Source: Variovorax atrisoli 110B (GTDB taxonomy: Bacteria > Pseudomonadota > Gammaproteobacteria > Burkholderiales > Burkholderiaceae_C). From it: a DNA stretch of 64,000 nucleotides. Position 1 is the stretch's first letter. Every line of letters starts with the position of its first letter. The translations under genes were made by a program, and so were the position numbers. Shown here piece by piece: positions 13,853 through 22,305 of this stretch. Location of the stretch: the NCBI RefSeq assembly GCF_000382045.1, contig NZ_KB907451.1:558001-622000 (forward strand), given 5' to 3'. The notes under the pieces are model-generated. The model saw only the letters and a list, made by a program, of their open reading frames with translations, had not been told where the DNA came from and did no database searches.

Positions 13853-14907
13853 ACATTGTTCTCGTGAGCGCGATCCGTGAGACTGTCGACAAGCGCCGTG
13901 ATTTCCGCACGGATCTGCCTTCCGAGTTCTTGCATTGCCTCTTCATTTGCATCGAGCCCTAGCTCCTCGCGCAGGCGGGCCAATACCTTGATCTGTTGGG
14001 GAGCAATTTGTTCGATCCGGGGCCGCATCAAGTACGAGAACGCTAGCTTAGTCTTGCCCGCCAGCATCGTTCGCTGAGCGTGAATCTTCTGAGCATTGTC
14101 GAGCCACTCCTTCACGCGCTTCTCTTCCAGCAGCAGATTGTTGATCTCGGCGACACCCTCTTTTGAATGCGGGTCAGCTCGACCAAGCGCAGTGACAACT
14201 CGATCCCATTCCTGCATATAGAAATCCACGCGTTCTCTTGCCATCTGTTCCAGCTTGATCGCGTCTCGCGGCGGGACGGTATCGGCAATAGAACGCAGGA
14301 GCGTCGTCGCGAAAAGACCGGCGAGCTTTCCAGCTTCAGCCGCAGTGGTTGGATCGGCCACGATCTGCAGTTTGGCATGGGCTACGGCGAAGCCTCGAAT
14401 GGCGACCACCGGATCAGTATCCATATCCAAGGTGTACAGAGTCGCAAGCGCGAATTGGGTCTTGACCACTTCTTCTGCAGACTCCAGATAAACCTCGCGC
14501 CGCATTTCCGTTTCGCGCTTAACCGTGGCCTCCGTAGCCGCATGCTCCAACTGCATCGTGAGGCGGTCAGCGTCATGGAGCAACTGCAGTTCCGTTTTTC
14601 GTTCGTCCGCCGCAAGCTGTAGCGCAGCCCGGCGATCGTGGCTCCGGTTCGTCAATATCACGCCGGTCAACGCCAGCGGCCCGACGATCAATGCAGCCCA
14701 GAAGGTGCCAGGCACCGCCTGTACAAGGCTCCAATCGATGTGGGTGAAACTCGCACCAAGAGTCAAAAGCACGGATGCAGCTGCCGTAACAGCGCAAGCA
14801 ACGTAGAGCTTGAACGGAGCGGCTGGAGGTAAAACAGCATCCTCACGCTCAGTACGGCGTCTATCGATCTCGTCTGATACTCGCGAACTCTGCTCTGGCG
14901 TGCCCAT
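13849..14907 (-). CDS. two-pass membrane protein with long helical domain, cargo (moron) gene
   Basis: A 352-residue protein on the strand opposite to the packaging and head genes between which it sits. Two membrane segments lie at about residues 32-53 (FKLYVACAVTAAASVLLTLG) and 68-87 (GTFWAALIVGPLALTGVILT). The remaining 265 residues are strongly helical and charged (RRAALQLAADERKTELQLLH, later LLLEEKRVKEWLDNAQKI), probably a cytoplasmic coiled-coil domain. The DNA has lower GC and less biased codon use than its neighbours. This suggests a recently acquired gene expressed from its own promoter in the lysogen, such as superinfection exclusion or defence; no family is recognised. Confidence 0.75.
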   Translation of the reverse strand: MGTPEQSSRVSDEIDRRRTEREDAVLPPAAPFKLYVACAVTAAASVLLTLGASFTHIDWSLVQAVPGTFWAALIVGPLALTGVILTNRSHDRRAALQLAADERKTELQLLHDADRLTMQLEHAATEATVKRETEMRREVYLESAEEVVKTQFALATLYTLDMDTDPVVAIRGFAVAHAKLQIVADPTTAAEAGKLAGLFATTLLRSIADTVPPRDAIKLEQMARERVDFYMQEWDRVVTALGRADPHSKEGVAEINNLLLEEKRVKEWLDNAQKIHAQRTMLAGKTKLAFSYLMRPRIEQIAPQQIKVLARLREELGLDANEEAMQELGRQIRAEITALVDSLTDRAHENNV

Positions 14908-14960
14908 GATTTAGTCCGAAATTGGGTTGCGGCGATCATAGGCGCGAAGCAAATTCGCAC

Positions 14961-14973
14961 CTATTGTCAATAG
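14961..14973. promoter_or_regulatory. palindrome over candidate promoter of the cargo gene
   Basis: CTATTGTCAATAG is a perfect 6+1+6 palindrome 54 bases before the start of the gene at 13849-14907. On the minus strand it contains TTGACA, a consensus -35 box, but the best downstream -10 (TATGAT) is 24 bases away, too far for a standard promoter. It may be an operator or an activator-dependent promoter. Confidence 0.4.
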
Positions 14974-15105
14974 TCAAAGTGTCGCGTCACGAAGAGACAA
15001 TTTAAGGCTGGATCGCAGGAGACACTTTGGCCCAGAATTCATACCAATTCAGGTAGGTCTCAACAATCCGCCTGAAGGTTTCTCCTCCAGCCTCCCTGTG
15101 AAATT

Positions 15106-15139
15106 GGGCCCCGTTACCGCAAGGTTCCGGGGCCTTTTT
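15106..15139 (+). terminator. terminator-like hairpin before the head genes
   Basis: GGCCCCG and CCGGGGCC pair around a 13-base loop and are followed by TTTTT. The hairpin ends 13 bases before the start codon at 15153. Similar hairpins lie just before 21458 and 35032. Confidence 0.8.
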
Positions 15140-15152
15140 CTTGCCTCGCACC

Positions 15153-15857
15153 ATGCTGAGCATCCGTCGCACGGGCCCGTCAATGGCCGACGTGATACGC
15201 GACATCGGGGATGTGCACGCGCGCGTGCTTCCCTACGCTGCAGCGGCGGCACTCACGAAGAACGTGAAGCGGGCGCAGTCCGCTGTGATCGAGGAGATGC
15301 GCCGCGACTTCAGGAACCCGGTGGCGTACACGCTCAACGCGACGCGCATCGAGGTCGCCACCGCCGAGAACCTGAAGGCGCGCCTTGCCGTGAAGGACCA
15401 GCGCAGCGGCAACGGCACCCGGCCCGAGAGTTTCCTGCTGCCCGAAGTCGAAGGCGGACAGCGGAAAGAGAAGGGCTTCGAGCGAGCGCTTCGTGCGGCG
15501 GGCATCCTGGCGGCGGGCGAGTGGGCGCTGCCGGGCTCTGGCGTTCAGCTCGACGCGGCGGGCAACGTCTCCGGCTCGACGGTGCGCAGCGTCTTGCGTC
15601 AGGTACAGCGCCCGGGCGCTCGGCAGGCGCGCGGCACCGGCGCCATCTTCGCCGGTGCGGTCGGCCGCAAGCAGACGCGCGGCATCTGGCAGCGCAATGG
15701 CGACGGCCTCAAGGCGCTTTTCATCTTCACTCGCACCGCCCCGACCTATCGGTCGCTCCTCGACTTCGAGGGTGCCGCTGCGGCGTCCGTGCGCGAGAAC
15801 TTCGCGGCGGACTTCTACGCGGCCGCGAGTTCCATCCGAAGGAAGTTCACCTCATGA
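15153..15857 (+). CDS. hypothetical phage protein, possibly minor tail gpZ-like
   Basis: A 234-residue protein, first of the head-tail gene run. The N-terminus is helical (AAAAALTKNVKRAQSAVIEE) and leads into RDFRNPVAYTLNATRIEVA. A basic middle and a region ending RTAPTYRSLLDFEGAAAASV follow. The layout faintly resembles the lambda gpZ minor tail family, which would be out of order here, so the name is tentative. ATG 15153 follows the terminator-like hairpin; TTG 15141 is the alternative. It overlaps the next gene by four bases. Confidence 0.55.
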   Translation: MLSIRRTGPSMADVIRDIGDVHARVLPYAAAAALTKNVKRAQSAVIEEMRRDFRNPVAYTLNATRIEVATAENLKARLAVKDQRSGNGTRPESFLLPEVEGGQRKEKGFERALRAAGILAAGEWALPGSGVQLDAAGNVSGSTVRSVLRQVQRPGARQARGTGAIFAGAVGRKQTRGIWQRNGDGLKALFIFTRTAPTYRSLLDFEGAAAASVRENFAADFYAAASSIRRKFTS

Positions 15858-16090
15858 GCATGACGCTCGCGCAGCTGCAGGCGCGTCTGGACAGCTACCT
15901 CGCGGCAGAGGCTCGAATCCTCGAATCGCAGGAATACACGGTGGGCCAAGGGTCCACGGCGCGGCGCAACCGCCGGGCCGAGCTGGAACAGGTGCGCGCG
16001 GCCATCACTGACCTGCGCGCGGACATCGCCAAGCTGGAAGGCGCGGCCCGTGGCGGGCGCCGCGTGCATCAACTTCGCCCGAGGGCCTGA
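15854..16090 (+). CDS. gpW-like / DUF6148 head-joining protein
   Basis: A 78-residue protein (starts MSMTLAQLQARLDSYLAAEA) with the small helical layout of gpW/DUF6148 proteins: an N-terminal helix, the motif SQEYTVGQGSTARRNRRAEL, then a C-terminal helix. In lambda, gpW plugs the portal after packaging and joins head to tail. It lies directly before the portal gene and overlaps the gene before it by four bases. Confidence 0.7.
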   Translation: MSMTLAQLQARLDSYLAAEARILESQEYTVGQGSTARRNRRAELEQVRAAITDLRADIAKLEGAARGGRRVHQLRPRA

Positions 16091-16093
16091 TAC

Positions 16094-17761
16094 ATGCGCG
16101 CCACAGTATTCGATCGCGTCGTCGCTGCAGTCTCCCCGGACTGGGGCGTCCAGCGTCTGAAGAGCCGTATGCAGTTCGAGGCCCTGGCCTCTCTGCCCTC
16201 GGCGGAGGCGGACATGGGCAGCGGCTTCGGCACGATGGGCGGCGTCGGCGATACGGGTCGTGACGACGGCGGCTCGCGCAACTGGCGCCCGCGCCCGCGT
16301 GACGCCCGCTCGGACTCGGTGCGCGCACTCCCCCTGCAGCGTGGCCAATCGCGCGACCTGGCCCGCACCAGCCCGATTGCCGGCGGAGCGATCAACACCA
16401 ACGTCGATCGCGTTGTCGGCACGGGCCTGGCGCTGAGTGCCCAACCGAACCGCGCGATCCTCGGCTGGTCGGCCGAGGAGACGGCGGAATGGCGCGCGAA
16501 GACGCATGCCGAGTTCAGCCTTTTCGCGGACAGCCCCGAATGCGACTTCGAGGGTGAACTGAATTTCTACGAGAAGCAGGAACTGACGTTGCGCTCCACG
16601 CTGGAGAGCGGCGACTGCTTCAACATCCTGCCGGACGGCATCGCCTCGGCCACGCAGCCCTATCGCCTTCGCATCCAGACGCTGGAGGCAGATCGTTGCG
16701 GCAACCCGCGCAACGGCTCCGACACCGACACGATGTCGGCTGGTGTGCTGTTCGGCCCCAACAACGGGCCGTCGCAGTACTTCTTCTACGACCGCCATCC
16801 CGGCTCGCTGATCTTCCGCGGCGATCGATACGCAGGCCAGTGGTACGAGCGGATCGGCCGCAGCGGTCGCCGCCGCGTCCTGCACCACTACCGGAAGCGG
16901 CGCCCGGGCCAGTCCCGAGGCATTCCGTACCTCGCGCCCATCGTGGGCTGCATCAAGCAGCTGTCGCGCTACACGGAGGCCGAGATCGCTGCGGCGGTCA
17001 TCAGCGCCTACTTCACGGTCTTCATCAAGAGCGACGCCGGCAATGCCTCCGCCCCGATCTTCCAGGGTGATCCGGGGCCTGGCGAGGGTGGGCCAGGCCC
17101 AGCCGGTGCAGGGTTCGAGATGGGGCCGGGCTCCATCGTCGACCTGGCCAAGGGCGAAGAGGCGCAGTTCGCCAACCCGCTGCGCCCGAACCCGAACTTC
17201 GACAAATTCGTGCTCGCGGTGTGCCGCCAGATCGGCATGGCACTGGGCCTGCCCTACGAACTGCTGCTGAAGCAGTTCAACGCGAGCTACAGCGCAAGCA
17301 AGGCGGCGCTGCTCGACGCCTGGATCTACTTCCGTGGCGTGCGCGTCTGGCTCGCGCGCAGCTTCTGCCAGCCCATCTACGAGACGTGGATGGCTGAAGC
17401 CGTGGCCACGGGCCGCATCGTCGCGCCGGGGTTCTTCACCGACCCTCTCATGCGCTGGGCCTACACCCGCGCGATCTGGCCCGGTGACAGCATGGGCTCG
17501 ATCAATCCGAAGGACGAAGTCGCGGCGTACAGCGCGGCCGTCGACGCCCGGCTCATGTCGCGCGAGCGCGCTGAGTGGGAGCTGTTCGGCACCGACTGGA
17601 ACGAAACCTTCGACCAGAAGCAGGCCGAGGAAGAGCGCCTGCGTGCGAACGACATGTTGCCCGTGCCCAAGGCCGGCGCTGCGGCGGCCCCGAAGGCGGA
17701 TGCCCCCAAGGCGCCCGACAGCAACCCACCCGACGAAGAAGACGGAGCAATCCCGGCATGA
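16094..17761 (+). CDS. portal protein (lambda gpB family)
   Basis: A 555-residue lambda-type portal protein. The middle has the family's conserved block (EKQELTLRSTLESGDCFNIL, then RIQTLEADRCGNP) and the later LPYELLLKQFNASYSASKAA region that lines the channel. It forms the dodecameric ring at the packaging vertex through which terminase moves DNA. The C-terminal 40 residues are Ala/Pro-rich. It lies three bases after the gpW-like gene and overlaps the protease gene by four bases (ATGA), as in lambda's B-C order. Confidence 0.92.
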   Translation: MRATVFDRVVAAVSPDWGVQRLKSRMQFEALASLPSAEADMGSGFGTMGGVGDTGRDDGGSRNWRPRPRDARSDSVRALPLQRGQSRDLARTSPIAGGAINTNVDRVVGTGLALSAQPNRAILGWSAEETAEWRAKTHAEFSLFADSPECDFEGELNFYEKQELTLRSTLESGDCFNILPDGIASATQPYRLRIQTLEADRCGNPRNGSDTDTMSAGVLFGPNNGPSQYFFYDRHPGSLIFRGDRYAGQWYERIGRSGRRRVLHHYRKRRPGQSRGIPYLAPIVGCIKQLSRYTEAEIAAAVISAYFTVFIKSDAGNASAPIFQGDPGPGEGGPGPAGAGFEMGPGSIVDLAKGEEAQFANPLRPNPNFDKFVLAVCRQIGMALGLPYELLLKQFNASYSASKAALLDAWIYFRGVRVWLARSFCQPIYETWMAEAVATGRIVAPGFFTDPLMRWAYTRAIWPGDSMGSINPKDEVAAYSAAVDARLMSRERAEWELFGTDWNETFDQKQAEEERLRANDMLPVPKAGAAAAPKADAPKAPDSNPPDEEDGAIPA

Positions 17762-19095
17762 CCCTCCTCGAACTCCTGCGCTCGCCCTGGGCCATCTTGC
17801 CCGACCGCCTGCACGAGATGCAAGCCATCTACGCGACACACCTGCGCGGCGAAAAGATCGACATCGCTGCAGTCGAAGCCCGCCTTGGCCGTCCGCTGGC
17901 CAACGACCAGCAGGAGTACTCGGTGCAGCAGGGCGGCGTGGCGGTGCTGTCGCTCGAAGGGGTGATGGCGCCGAAGGCGAACCTGTTCATGCGCATCAGC
18001 GGCGGCATCAGCACGCAGCTGGCGGAGAAGCAGATCGAAAGCGCCATGGCCGACAGCCGCGTGCGCTCGCTGCTCATCGCGTGGGACAGCCCGGGCGGCA
18101 GTGTCTTCGGCACCGCCGAGCTGGCGCAGTACATCCGGGAGGCCTCGGACACCAAACCCATCGTCGTCGTCAGCCCGGGGATGCTCGCGAGTGCGGCGTA
18201 CTTCGCGGGCAGCGCCGCGAATGCGGTCTACGTGACCGGCCCCAACGTCCACGTCGGCTCCATCGGCGTCGTCGCAGAGCACGACTACACGCCTCGTCGC
18301 GACGGTGGCCAGACCTCGGAGATCGTGGCCGGCCGCTACAAGCGGATCGCTTCGGACAACGCGCCCCTCACCGAGGAAGGGCGCCAGAACATCCAGGAGC
18401 GTGTGGACTATCTCTACAGCGTGTTCGTCGACGCCGTTGCACAGCAACGCAGCACTACGACGGACCTCGTACTCGAGCGCATGGCCGATGGCCGTGTGTT
18501 CGTCGGCCAGCAGGCCATCGATGCAGGACTCGTGGACGGTGTTGCCACGATCGACGCGTTGGTGGAGCAGCTGGCCACCGATCCCGCGAAGTTCGCGACG
18601 CGCCGCAAGGCCGTGTTCGCGGTCGCGGGTCTCCCGTCCGTGGCTGCCGGTGCTGCGCCCGAAGACGAATCCTCCAACCGTGAAAAGGAACCTGTCATGC
18701 CCGATGCTGACAACAAGACCCCCCTCACGCGTGAGTCCTTCGAGCGGGATCACGCGGCGCTGTTTGCGTCCCTGCGCTCCGAGTTCTCCGCCCAAGGCGC
18801 CACGCAGGAACGCGAGCGCATCCAGGCGGTGCGCGCCACCGCCATGCCCGGCCACGAAAAGCTGGTGGAGCAACTGGCCTTCGACGGCAAGACCACCGCC
18901 GGCGAGGCCGCGCAGCAGGTTCTTGCCGCCGAGCGCTCGCGCGTCGCCGCCGCCGCGCAGGGCCACTTCAACGACGCGCCTCCGGCCGCTCCGGGCGCGC
19001 ACGCGCCGGACGGCGGCGAGGGCGAGAAGGACACCGACCGCAGCGTCGGCAAGCGCGCCGCTGCGGCCTTCAACAAGCTGCGCGGTCTGTCCTGA
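17758..19095 (+). CDS. S49 head maturation protease with C-terminal scaffold domain (gpC-like)
   Basis: A 445-residue protein of the ClpP/SppA-like S49 family. VAVLSLEGVMAP opens the protease fold, PGMLASAAYFAG holds the catalytic serine and AGRYKRIAS the lysine. The C-terminal third (after about residue 313) is a separate helical, Gln/Ala-rich region suited to scaffolding. As with lambda gpC, the full-length protein would be built into the procapsid and then cut the scaffold. An internal start at 18697 would give the scaffold alone. It overlaps the portal gene by four bases. Confidence 0.9.
   Translation: MTLLELLRSPWAILPDRLHEMQAIYATHLRGEKIDIAAVEARLGRPLANDQQEYSVQQGGVAVLSLEGVMAPKANLFMRISGGISTQLAEKQIESAMADSRVRSLLIAWDSPGGSVFGTAELAQYIREASDTKPIVVVSPGMLASAAYFAGSAANAVYVTGPNVHVGSIGVVAEHDYTPRRDGGQTSEIVAGRYKRIASDNAPLTEEGRQNIQERVDYLYSVFVDAVAQQRSTTTDLVLERMADGRVFVGQQAIDAGLVDGVATIDALVEQLATDPAKFATRRKAVFAVAGLPSVAAGAAPEDESSNREKEPVMPDADNKTPLTRESFERDHAALFASLRSEFSAQGATQERERIQAVRATAMPGHEKLVEQLAFDGKTTAGEAAQQVLAAERSRVAAAAQGHFNDAPPAAPGAHAPDGGEGEKDTDRSVGKRAAAAFNKLRGLS
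18697..19095 (+). CDS. internal in-frame scaffold protein (Nu3-like)
   Basis: An in-frame ATG at 18697 inside the protease gene is preceded by AAGGAA six bases upstream and opens a 132-residue product (MPDADNKTPLTRESFERDHA). This equals the C-terminal helical domain of the protease. Lambda makes its scaffold Nu3 in just this way. The arrangement is visible; separate expression is inferred. Confidence 0.65.
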   Translation: MPDADNKTPLTRESFERDHAALFASLRSEFSAQGATQERERIQAVRATAMPGHEKLVEQLAFDGKTTAGEAAQQVLAAERSRVAAAAQGHFNDAPPAAPGAHAPDGGEGEKDTDRSVGKRAAAAFNKLRGLS

Positions 19096-19130
19096 ACCCG
19101 CGCGACCTCCCTCAACTTCAAGGAAAGACC

Positions 19131-19508
19131 ATGACCTTCCTCGCAACCTTCAAGTCCGAAGGCTTCGTGCCCGGTGGCCTGATCGCCGGCAACGCCAGCT
19201 TGCTGATCAGCGAGCCGATCGTGCTGTCCAGCGGGCAGAACCTGAAGCGCGGCGCGCTGCTCGGCAAGATCACCGCCACGGGCGAATACGTGCTGAGCCT
19301 GGCGGCGTCGACCGACGGCTCGGAAGTGCCCTCGGCCGTCCTCGTCGAAGACACCGATGCCACCGCCGGTGACGCCGCGACGGTCGCCTACACGCGCGGC
19401 GACTTCATCGCGCAGGGCGTGATCCTCGGCACCGGCCACACCATCGCCAGCGTCAAGCCCGGCCTGCGCGATCAAGGCATCTTCCTCATCGACCAACTGC
19501 CGGTCTGA
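19131..19508 (+). CDS. head decoration protein (lambda gpD-like)
   Basis: A 125-residue protein, the usual size for the gpD/HDPD family (gpD is about 110). It is rich in small and beta-forming residues (GNASLLISEPIVLSSGQNL, later SAVLVEDTDATAGDAATVAY). It lies between the protease and the major capsid gene, the position of gpD in lambda-like phages, where trimers stabilise the expanded shell. The start follows AAGGAAAG by five bases. Confidence 0.85.
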   Translation: MTFLATFKSEGFVPGGLIAGNASLLISEPIVLSSGQNLKRGALLGKITATGEYVLSLAASTDGSEVPSAVLVEDTDATAGDAATVAYTRGDFIAQGVILGTGHTIASVKPGLRDQGIFLIDQLPV

Positions 19509-19553
19509 GGCACAGAGAGCCCATCTCCAACCGAACAACGGAGTCAGAAAACC

Positions 19554-20585
19554 ATGCCCGACATCTTCAGCACCGACGCACTGGTCGCAGTCATCGAAGA
19601 CCTGCGCGTCCCGCAGCTCGGCCTCGCCGGCCGCTACTTCCCGACCATGATCGAGGAAGACACCGAGGAGATCCACTTCGACGTGGAGAACCGTCCGCGC
19701 CGCATGGCGCCCTTCGTCAGCCCGCTCGTGGCTGGGCAGTTGGTCAAGAGCCGTGGCTTCTCGACCAACACCTTCAAGCCCGCCTACATCAAGGACAAGC
19801 GGGTCTTCCACCCGGGTCGTGCCATCAAGCGCGTCATCGGGGAGCGTATCGGCGGCGGCGACCTGTCCCCCGCAGAACGCATGGAGATCCTCGTCGCCCA
19901 AGACCTGCAGGATCAAATTGATGGTCTGGAGCGCCGCCTCGAATGGATGGCCGCGCAGGTTCTCTACAACGGCAAGGTCACCGTCAAGGGCGCACAGTAC
20001 CCCGAGGTCGTCGTCGACTTCGGCCGCAGCACCGATCTGACGGTGAACCTGACGAACGCGAACCGGTGGGGAGAAACCGGCGTCAAGTCGCTCGACGACA
20101 TGCAGAATTGGTCGGACGCGATGGTCAAGCGCACCGGCGTCGGTATCTCCGACTTCATCATGACCATCGACGCATGGAAGGTGTTCCGCTCCGACCCGGA
20201 CGTAAAGGAACGACTGGACCGCTACCGCGGAAACAGCACGATGCAGCAGGACGCCCACAATCGCGAGGGCCTGGTCTTCCAGGGCGTGGTGGATGGATTC
20301 AACATCTACACCTACAGCGGCTGGGGCATCGAGCCGGGCGACACCGAGGCGTCCGAGCAGGCGCTGCTGCCGGCCTTCACGGTCATCGGCACGGCCGCTC
20401 CTGATCTGGTCGAGGGCGTGCGGCAATTCGGCGCCATCCTCGACCACGAGGCGCTGCAGGCCATGGCGTACTTCCCGAAGAGCTGGATCGAGAAGGACCC
20501 CAGCCTGCGCATGCTGCTGCTGCAGTCCGCGCCGCTACTGGTGCCATACCGCGTCAACTCCACGTTCCGCGCGAAGGTTCGCTGA
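19554..20585 (+). CDS. major capsid protein E (gpE-like)
   Basis: A 343-residue protein of the phage major capsid E family, close to lambda gpE (341). It begins MPDIFSTDALVAVIEDLRVP and contains RRLEWMAAQVLYNGKVTV, with LVFQGVVDGFNIYTYSG near the end. It builds the HK97-fold shell around the scaffold. It directly follows the decoration gene, as in lambda. Confidence 0.93.
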   Translation: MPDIFSTDALVAVIEDLRVPQLGLAGRYFPTMIEEDTEEIHFDVENRPRRMAPFVSPLVAGQLVKSRGFSTNTFKPAYIKDKRVFHPGRAIKRVIGERIGGGDLSPAERMEILVAQDLQDQIDGLERRLEWMAAQVLYNGKVTVKGAQYPEVVVDFGRSTDLTVNLTNANRWGETGVKSLDDMQNWSDAMVKRTGVGISDFIMTIDAWKVFRSDPDVKERLDRYRGNSTMQQDAHNREGLVFQGVVDGFNIYTYSGWGIEPGDTEASEQALLPAFTVIGTAAPDLVEGVRQFGAILDHEALQAMAYFPKSWIEKDPSLRMLLLQSAPLLVPYRVNSTFRAKVR

Positions 20586-20590
20586 TCGCC

Positions 20591-20923
20591 ATGATCGACT
20601 GCACGCACGACCTGGCCACGGTCTTCTTCGGCGACGACTTCGCCGTGCCTTTCACGCGCCGCAGGCGTGCCGCTGCCGACGTGACGGTCATGGTGATCAT
20701 CGGCACCGTCGATTCCGATGCGCTGGATGCGCGGGCCCGCGCGGCCACGCGCACCGCCCGCTTCGCCGCTGGCCAGGACGTGCGCGCAGACGACGAGCTG
20801 ATCGCTGGCGCTGCGGTCGGGCCGGAGGTGCCTGCGGGCACGGTCTTCAAGCTGCTGGACCACCCGCAGCGCGTCAACGACGGGCTGGAAATGGAGGTGC
20901 TGCTCGGCAGCGTGACGCCATGA
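20591..20923 (+). CDS. head-tail connector (gpFII-like)
   Basis: A 110-residue protein placed after the capsid gene, where lambda-like phages encode gpFII or a similar head-tail joining protein. Predicted beta strands (ADVTVMVIIGTVDSD, then PAGTVFKLLDHPQRV) fit the small barrel of such connectors. It overlaps the next gene by four bases. The specific family is not certain. Confidence 0.6.
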   Translation: MIDCTHDLATVFFGDDFAVPFTRRRRAAADVTVMVIIGTVDSDALDARARAATRTARFAAGQDVRADDELIAGAAVGPEVPAGTVFKLLDHPQRVNDGLEMEVLLGSVTP

Positions 20924-21387
20924 GCCTGCTGGAAGACGCGCTGCCGGTCGGCGCTCCCTTCGCGATCGGCGCGGTGCTCTACGCGGCGCTGCAGGCGGCG
21001 CTTGAGCCGCAAGGCGTCAAGACCCTCAACAACCCGGTTCGCGCATCGTCCCTCAAGGATGGCGCGCGGATCGTGTTCTACGAGGACGTTTCCGATCGAC
21101 CCGATCGCAGCGGAGACCAGCCGGGCGGCCAGCCGAAGCGGACTTTCAGTTTCAACCTCTGCGCGATCAACCGCGCCGAGGGTGCGGAGGCCGCGCGGCG
21201 CGGTTCCCACGAGGACTACCGCGCAGCGAAGCGCGTGGTGCGTGATGCGCTGAAGGGTTTGAGGCAGGCCGTGATGGTCACCAGCGTGCTGCGCGAAGGC
21301 GACGTGACCTATCGCATCGAGAACATCGACGTGGGAGGCGGGCTGATTCTCGGCACGTTCTCAGTCGACTACCGCGACCCGAGCTGA
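20920..21387 (+). CDS. tail completion / tail terminator-like protein
   Basis: A 155-residue protein (begins MSLLEDALPVGAPFAIGAVL) located between the connector and the tail tube gene, the place of tail terminator and completion proteins (gpU or gpZ of lambda). The middle is basic and helical (AAKRVVRDALKGLRQAV) and the end is beta-rich (RIENIDVGGGLILGTFSVDY). Placement and shape support the role; sequence family is not certain. It ends just before a terminator-like hairpin. Confidence 0.55.
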   Translation: MSLLEDALPVGAPFAIGAVLYAALQAALEPQGVKTLNNPVRASSLKDGARIVFYEDVSDRPDRSGDQPGGQPKRTFSFNLCAINRAEGAEAARRGSHEDYRAAKRVVRDALKGLRQAVMVTSVLREGDVTYRIENIDVGGGLILGTFSVDYRDPS

Positions 21388-21413
21388 CCCTCGGTCGATT
21401 CAACCATCCCCAC

Positions 21414-21446
21414 GGCCCGCATGCCTCGCGCAGCGGGCCTTTTTTC
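21414..21446 (+). terminator. terminator-like hairpin before the tail tube gene
   Basis: GGCCCGC pairs with GCGGGCC across a 12-base loop and is followed by a run of T. It ends 11 bases before the tail tube start, with GGAGAG between. Confidence 0.85.
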
Positions 21447-21457
21447 TGGAGAGTGTC

Positions 21458-22222
21458 ATGAGCGACGCACAAGCAATTTTGGGCGCGGGCTCCGTTCAAC
21501 TGAACGTGTTCGATCCCGCCACGCAGGCCTATCTCGGTTGGGGCGACCCGCTGGGTGCCGACCGTTTCGAGCTCACCCCCGATTCGGACCTGAAAGAGAA
21601 GACCTCGAAGAAGCGCGAGAGCTACGGGCAGGCCGTCGCCGCCGTTGCTCTGTCGAAGCCCACCAAGATCGTGATCGTGATCTCGGCGGCCGACAAAGCT
21701 GCGTTGGCGATGCAATTCCAGGGCGTTCTGGCGTCGTACTCGCAAGGTGCAGGGAGCATCGCTGGCACCTTCCCGGCGAAGCTCGACAAGTGGGTATCGC
21801 TGGGCAAGCGACAGATCGTCGAAGCAGGGTTCAGCCTGACCGGCGCCACAGCCGGAGCGCTGACGAAGGACGTGGACTACCAGATCGACTACGCCAATGG
21901 GCAGGTGAAGATTCTTTCGAGCAGCGAAGTCGCCGCAAACGAGGTCATCACGGTGGCCGGCACCGCGCTCGCCGTGACGGGTACGCGCATCCGGGGTGGC
22001 ACGCAGCCTCAGGTGCGCGCACAGGCCCGCTTCATCGGCGTGAACATGGTCGACGAATCGCCAATGACCGCCGAGGTCTATGAAGCGAAGCTGCGCTCGA
22101 CGCAGGGCTTCGACTTCCTGGCCGACGACTTCAACGGCATCCAGCTCGAAGGCACGTGCGTGGTGCCGGTCGGGAAGACCGAGCCCTTCGTCGTCGACTT
22201 CGACAACGCGCCCACGCCCTGA
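21458..22222 (+). CDS. major tail tube protein
   Basis: A 254-residue, beta-rich protein between the tail completion gene and the tape measure gene. Such position and composition (LNVFDPATQAYLGWGDPLG, later AGFSLTGATAGALTKDVDYQ) fit a siphovirus tail tube subunit. Its size matches lambda gpV (246). GGAGAG precedes the ATG. Stacked hexamers would form the tube measured by the 1162-residue tape measure. Confidence 0.8.
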   Translation: MSDAQAILGAGSVQLNVFDPATQAYLGWGDPLGADRFELTPDSDLKEKTSKKRESYGQAVAAVALSKPTKIVIVISAADKAALAMQFQGVLASYSQGAGSIAGTFPAKLDKWVSLGKRQIVEAGFSLTGATAGALTKDVDYQIDYANGQVKILSSSEVAANEVITVAGTALAVTGTRIRGGTQPQVRAQARFIGVNMVDESPMTAEVYEAKLRSTQGFDFLADDFNGIQLEGTCVVPVGKTEPFVVDFDNAPTP

Positions 22223-22244
22223 CCTTCCACTGAGCAGACGCGAA

Positions 22245-22267
22245 CCTCGGCGCCTCGTGCGTCGGGG
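22245..22267 (+). other. hairpin before the tape measure gene
   Basis: CCTCGGCGC and GCGTCGGGG can pair fully in RNA (with G-U pairs) across CTCGT. Unlike the other module-start hairpins there is no T-run after it, so it is not a typical terminator and may affect translation of the GTG start at 22306. Confidence 0.4.
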
Positions 22268-22305
22268 CATTCGCGCGTTCATCCACTCCCATACGAGACA
22301 CGAGC

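Noticed and set aside
14961..15000. Standard sigma-70 promoter for the reversed cargo gene
   Set aside because: TTGACA is present, but no -10 box lies 15-19 bases away; the best match is 24 bases off. It is listed only as a possible operator or activator-dependent promoter.
15002..15205. Short minus-strand frame upstream of the head genes
   Set aside because: It crosses the terminator hairpin and the start of the head gene, has no ribosome-binding site and the product has no recognisable features.
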